A stretch of 64,000 bases of DNA, taken from assembly GCF_008806595.1 (NCBI RefSeq), contig NZ_VZRB01000015.1, positions 124,001 to 188,000 on the forward strand, in the 5' to 3' direction. Each line of letters starts with the position of its first letter. Position 1 is the first letter of the stretch. Below are positions 61,570 to 64,000 of this stretch, one piece after another. Under the pieces are notes generated by a model. It was not told the origin of the DNA, searched no databases, and saw nothing but the letters and a program-made list of their open reading frames with translations. A program made the translations under genes and the position numbers. Source of the stretch: Streptomyces luteolifulvus (lineage in GTDB: Bacteria; Actinomycetota; Actinomycetes; Streptomycetales; Streptomycetaceae).

Positions 61570-63105
61570 ATGGCGGAGTCCGGCGGGGTCGAGATCGTCA
61601 GCTCGGACGAGTACCGGGCCAGGTACGGCGCGGAGCGGGAACCTTCACCTCTGTCGCTGGACCAGGTCAGCGAGCTGTTCAACGAGTTCCTGATGGCCGT
61701 CGCCCGTCCGGGCCGCAAGGACGCGGAGGGGCGACGCAACCTCAGCCGGCGGCTGCGCGACCACCTGGGCTCGGATCCCTCCCGGTGGCCGGTCGTCAAG
61801 GCCGCCTACCCGCCGTACGACCTGCCCAATGTCCACCTCGCCCTGGAACGCTGGTTCGCCGAGGACGGCCGTACGCACGAGCTGATCGGCATGGTGGGCG
61901 CACGCCACCACGGCGACCTCACCCTCGGCGACATCATCGAATCCGCCGACCGTTACGACCGGTTCGTGATCGGCGCCGTCGACTACGCCCATCTGCCGGT
62001 CGCCCCGGACGCGGAACTGGCCTGTGTCTCCTGCGGGTTCTACCTCGGCGCGGAGGGCGACGAACGGTTCGCGGTGCTGCTGCGCGGACCCGCCGACGAA
62101 TACGGCCGCAACAAGGTCGAGATCGAAGTCCTCGCCCGTGAGAAGGAGTTCGCGGACGGGCTGCTCGCCCGGATCGACACCCTCGTGCGCGAGCACAACA
62201 TCTTCCGCGGACAGGTCCTGTCCTTCGAGGGCTCCGAGTTCGGCCATGGCCTCGGCCCGTTCCGCTTCCACCCGCGGCCCGGACTGACGCGCGAGGACAT
62301 CGTGCTCCCGGCGGGGCTGCTGGAGCGTGTCGAACGGCAGGTCGTGGGCGTGGCACGGCGCCGCGAACAGCTCCGCGCGGCGGGCCAGCACCTGCGCCGT
62401 GGACTGCTTCTGTACGGCCCTCCCGGCACCGGCAAGACCCACACGATCCGCTATCTCCTCTCCCACCTGCCGCAGTTCACGGTCGTGATCCTCGCCGGCA
62501 CCAGCATTCAGGCCATCGGCCCGGCCTGCGCCCTGGCCCGGATGCTCCAGCCCGCGCTCGTCGTCCTGGAGGACTGCGACCTGATCGCCGAGGCCCGGGA
62601 CTACGGCGGCGGCGAACAGCCCCTGCTCTTCCAGGTGCTGAACGAGATGGACGGCCTCGGCGACGACGCCGATGTGGCCTTCCTGCTCACCACCAACCGC
62701 GCCGACCTGCTGGAACCGGCCCTCGTCCAGCGCCCGGGCCGCGTCGATCTCGCCGTGGAGATTCCGCTGCCGGACGCGGAGGGCCGGGCCCGGCTGCTCG
62801 ACCTCTACGGCTCCGGCCTCGGCCTCGGCGGGCAGGTCGTGACCGAGGTGGTGGCCCGCACGGAGGGCACGACGGCCTCGTTCACCAAGGAGCTGGTACG
62901 ACGGGCGGTGCTGATCGCGGCGGAACGCGAGTCGCCCCGCACGGACCCGGCGGACGTCCGCACCGCCCTCGACGAACTCCTCTCCGACCGGGACCGGCTG
63001 ACGCGGCGGCTGCTGGGGGTGCGGGGCGAGAAGGACGCGCTGAAGGACGACGACGAGGACGACGCGGACGACGCGGACGACGAGGGCGACGAGGGCGACT
63101 TCTAG
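61570..63105 (+). CDS. AAA ATPase with N-terminal domain and acidic C-terminal tail
   Basis: 511 aa. The first 240 residues are a domain of unknown function (EYRARYGAEREPSPLSLDQVSELF, LERWFAEDGRTHELIGMVG). One AAA module follows: Walker A YGPPGTGKTH, Walker B LVVLEDCDLIA, sensor 1 LLTTNR, and arginine-finger region QRPGRVDLAVEIPLPD. The last 20 residues are nearly all Asp/Glu/Ala/Gly. It resembles Bcs1/FtsH-type single-ring ATPases but lacks a protease or membrane anchor. The substrate is unknown. ATG 61570 follows GGAGGCGGG. It is a lone gene. Confidence 0.9.
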   Translation: MAESGGVEIVSSDEYRARYGAEREPSPLSLDQVSELFNEFLMAVARPGRKDAEGRRNLSRRLRDHLGSDPSRWPVVKAAYPPYDLPNVHLALERWFAEDGRTHELIGMVGARHHGDLTLGDIIESADRYDRFVIGAVDYAHLPVAPDAELACVSCGFYLGAEGDERFAVLLRGPADEYGRNKVEIEVLAREKEFADGLLARIDTLVREHNIFRGQVLSFEGSEFGHGLGPFRFHPRPGLTREDIVLPAGLLERVERQVVGVARRREQLRAAGQHLRRGLLLYGPPGTGKTHTIRYLLSHLPQFTVVILAGTSIQAIGPACALARMLQPALVVLEDCDLIAEARDYGGGEQPLLFQVLNEMDGLGDDADVAFLLTTNRADLLEPALVQRPGRVDLAVEIPLPDAEGRARLLDLYGSGLGLGGQVVTEVVARTEGTTASFTKELVRRAVLIAAERESPRTDPADVRTALDELLSDRDRLTRRLLGVRGEKDALKDDDEDDADDADDEGDEGDF

Positions 63106-63116
63106 AACCCCGGAGC

Positions 63117-63150
63117 TTGTTGCCTTGACGTCGGCGTCAAGGCGTACGTT
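63117..63150 (+). promoter_or_regulatory. MerR-type promoter with 19-bp spacer
   Basis: -35 TTGCCT (63120-63125) and -10 TACGTT (63145-63150) are 19 bp apart, the long spacer typical of MerR-regulated promoters. The dyad CCTTGACG-TCGG-CGTCAAGG (63123-63142) sits between them. The start codon follows 7 nt after the -10, so the mRNA is probably leaderless. Confidence 0.82.
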
Positions 63151-63157
63151 CGTCCGC

Positions 63158-63586
63158 ATGCGTATCGGTGAGCTGGCCGCGCGGGCCGGGACCACGACAC
63201 GGACCCTGCGGTACTACGAGTCGCGGGGGCTGCTGCCCGCGCGCCGGGGCGAGAACGGGTACCGGACGTACGACGAGGACGACCTGAAACTGCTGCGGCA
63301 GATCAGGACGCTCCAGGACTTCGGATTCGACCTGGAGGAGACCCGGCCGTTCGTGGAGTGCCTGCGGGCCGGGCACCCGGAGGGCGACGCATGTCCCGCC
63401 TCGCTCGCGGTCTACCGGCGCAAGCTGGACGAACTCGACGCGCTGATCGGCGAGTTGCAGCGAGTGCGGGCACAGGTCGGCGCCCAGCTGACGAGGGCCG
63501 AGCGAACACGGGACGAGCTGGCGGCCGAGGCGGAGGCTCCGGGTGGTCCGGAGCCGGCGTGCGAACTGGGAGGGGTTCCCGAGTGA
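63158..63586 (+). CDS. MerR family regulator
   Basis: 142 aa. HTH RIGELAARAGTTTRTLRYYESRGLLPARRGENGYRTYDEDDL and a dimerisation helix to about residue 115. Two Cys (VECLRAG, DACPAS) and a third near the end (EPACEL) could sense thiol or metal stress, though no clear SoxR-type iron-sulfur cluster motif is present. ATG 63158. It overlaps thioredoxin as GTGA, so regulator and effector are co-made from an autoregulated promoter. Confidence 0.93.
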   Translation: MRIGELAARAGTTTRTLRYYESRGLLPARRGENGYRTYDEDDLKLLRQIRTLQDFGFDLEETRPFVECLRAGHPEGDACPASLAVYRRKLDELDALIGELQRVRAQVGAQLTRAERTRDELAAEAEAPGGPEPACELGGVPE

Positions 63587-63915
63587 TCAGGGCGAGGGGC
63601 GTGGCCGAGGTGACGGACGCGGATTTCGCGGCGGAGGTGATCGGGGCGGATCTGCCGGTGCTGGTGGAGTTCACCGCCGACTGGTGCCCCCCGTGCCGGC
63701 AGATGGGGCCGGTGCTCAGCGCGCTGGCCGCGGAGGAGGGGGACCGGCTGAAGGTGGTCCAGCTGGATGTGGACACCAATCCGACGACGACCAACGCGTA
63801 CAAGGTGCTGTCGATGCCGACCTTCATGGTCTTCCGCGGCGGTGAGCCCGTGAGGTCGATGGTGGGGGCCCGCCCGAAGCGGCGGCTGCTGGAGGAGCTG
63901 TCCGACGTGCTCTGA
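63583..63915 (+). CDS. trxA: thioredoxin
   Basis: 110 aa. Thioredoxin fold with active site WCPPC (instead of the usual WCGPC), cis-Pro loop SMPTFMVFRGGEPV and LDVDTNPTTTNAYKVL. It reduces disulfides in the cytoplasm. GTG 63583 overlaps the MerR stop; GTG 63601 is an alternative. The CPPC site often shifts redox potential upward. Its pairing with MerR indicates stress-induced expression. The gene symbol is generic. Confidence 0.92.
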   Translation: MIRARGVAEVTDADFAAEVIGADLPVLVEFTADWCPPCRQMGPVLSALAAEEGDRLKVVQLDVDTNPTTTNAYKVLSMPTFMVFRGGEPVRSMVGARPKRRLLEELSDVL

Positions 63916-63936
63916 CCTCGCGGTGTGTGCCGTCAT

Positions 63937-63981
63937 GCAAAGAAATCCCCCGGGACAATTGCGCCCGGGGGATTTCTTTGC
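63937..63981. terminator. strong Rho-independent terminator after thioredoxin
   Basis: An 18-bp perfect stem (63937-63954 and 63964-63981) with a 9-nt loop, ending TTTCTTTGC. The AAAGAAAT/ATTTCTTT ends give T-rich tracts in both directions. Confidence 0.93.
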
Positions 63982-64000
63982 GTATATTCAATGGTTCGCG

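Overview
The window is a high-GC actinomycete chromosome segment, almost certainly Streptomyces. Evidence: strongly GC-biased codon third positions, many GTG starts, 4-bp ATGA/GTGA stop-start overlaps, the FilP and Scy coiled-coil cytoskeletal genes side by side, a CBM2-FnIII-GH18 chitinase behind the 12-bp streptomycete chitinase repeats, and a gene order resembling the core region running from the ATP synthase operon to pyk/ackA/pta/pfkA. There is no phage, insertion sequence, CRISPR array, rRNA or tRNA that I can recognise. This is core chromosome, and the interest lies in regulation and local decay.

Layout. 0-2.8 kb: end of the atp operon (gamma, beta, epsilon) with a hairpin inside the operon and a 22-bp-stem terminator after it, then a DUF2550 gene. 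2.8-6.6 kb: chitinase and the two-component pair next to it (ChiR/ChiS type). 6.7-9.5 kb: membrane protein, PduO-type cobalamin adenosyltransferase, 3-hydroxybutyryl-CoA dehydrogenase, STAS protein. 9.7-15.4 kb: a large STAND-like ATPase with a membrane anchor, the NucS mismatch endonuclease, an SCO5389-family protein, a luciferase-like monooxygenase and a small zinc-ribbon-like protein. 15.3-15.75 kb: a decayed tandem duplication. 15.6-19.6 kb: two paralogous ABC-2 exporters in tandem. 19.6-24.7 kb: filP and scy. 24.9-27.7 kb: methylmalonyl-CoA epimerase, thiolase, MeaB GTPase. 27.7-28.75 kb: a degenerate RCC1-repeat gene carrying a 119-bp tandem repeat.

28.9-38.1 kb: MarR regulator, three consecutive AIM24 genes, a DUF3817/thiamine-binding pair, a TetR-controlled three-gene operon with twin operators, an ArsR-type regulator, an MFS exporter, another MarR regulator and a second DUF3817 gene. 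38.1-41.7 kb: isobutyryl-CoA mutase large subunit behind a 24-bp perfect palindrome, TetR, and a YbbN-type thioredoxin-TPR protein. 41.7-45.6 kb: a 650-bp structured non-coding stretch, then a DUF6230/DUF6114/Ser-rich secreted protein cluster. 45.7-51.8 kb: pyruvate kinase, ackA-pta and pfkA, which form a glycolysis/acetate overflow block. 51.9-60.1 kb: an HTH regulator, a sugar-type ABC transporter (with an apparent frameshift at the end of one permease), a CitA/CitB-type two-component system and a divergent DctA dicarboxylate carrier. 60.3-63.9 kb: MarR with a divergent DinB-like protein, an AAA ATPase, MerR plus thioredoxin, and a strong closing terminator.

Themes. Genes for branched-chain/propionate C4 metabolism (PduO, epimerase, MeaB, IcmA, thiolase, 3-hydroxybutyryl-CoA dehydrogenase) are scattered through the first 40 kb as separate transcription units. 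Many regulators sit directly beside what they probably control and have readable palindromic operators. Several genes look leaderless, with a -10-like hexamer ending 6-8 nt before the start codon. No obviously new multi-gene system is present. The best candidates for undescribed biology are the AIM24 triplet, the DUF6230/DUF6114/Ser-rich cluster with its structured leader, the STAS-STAND pair, and the DUF4166 operon with twin operators.
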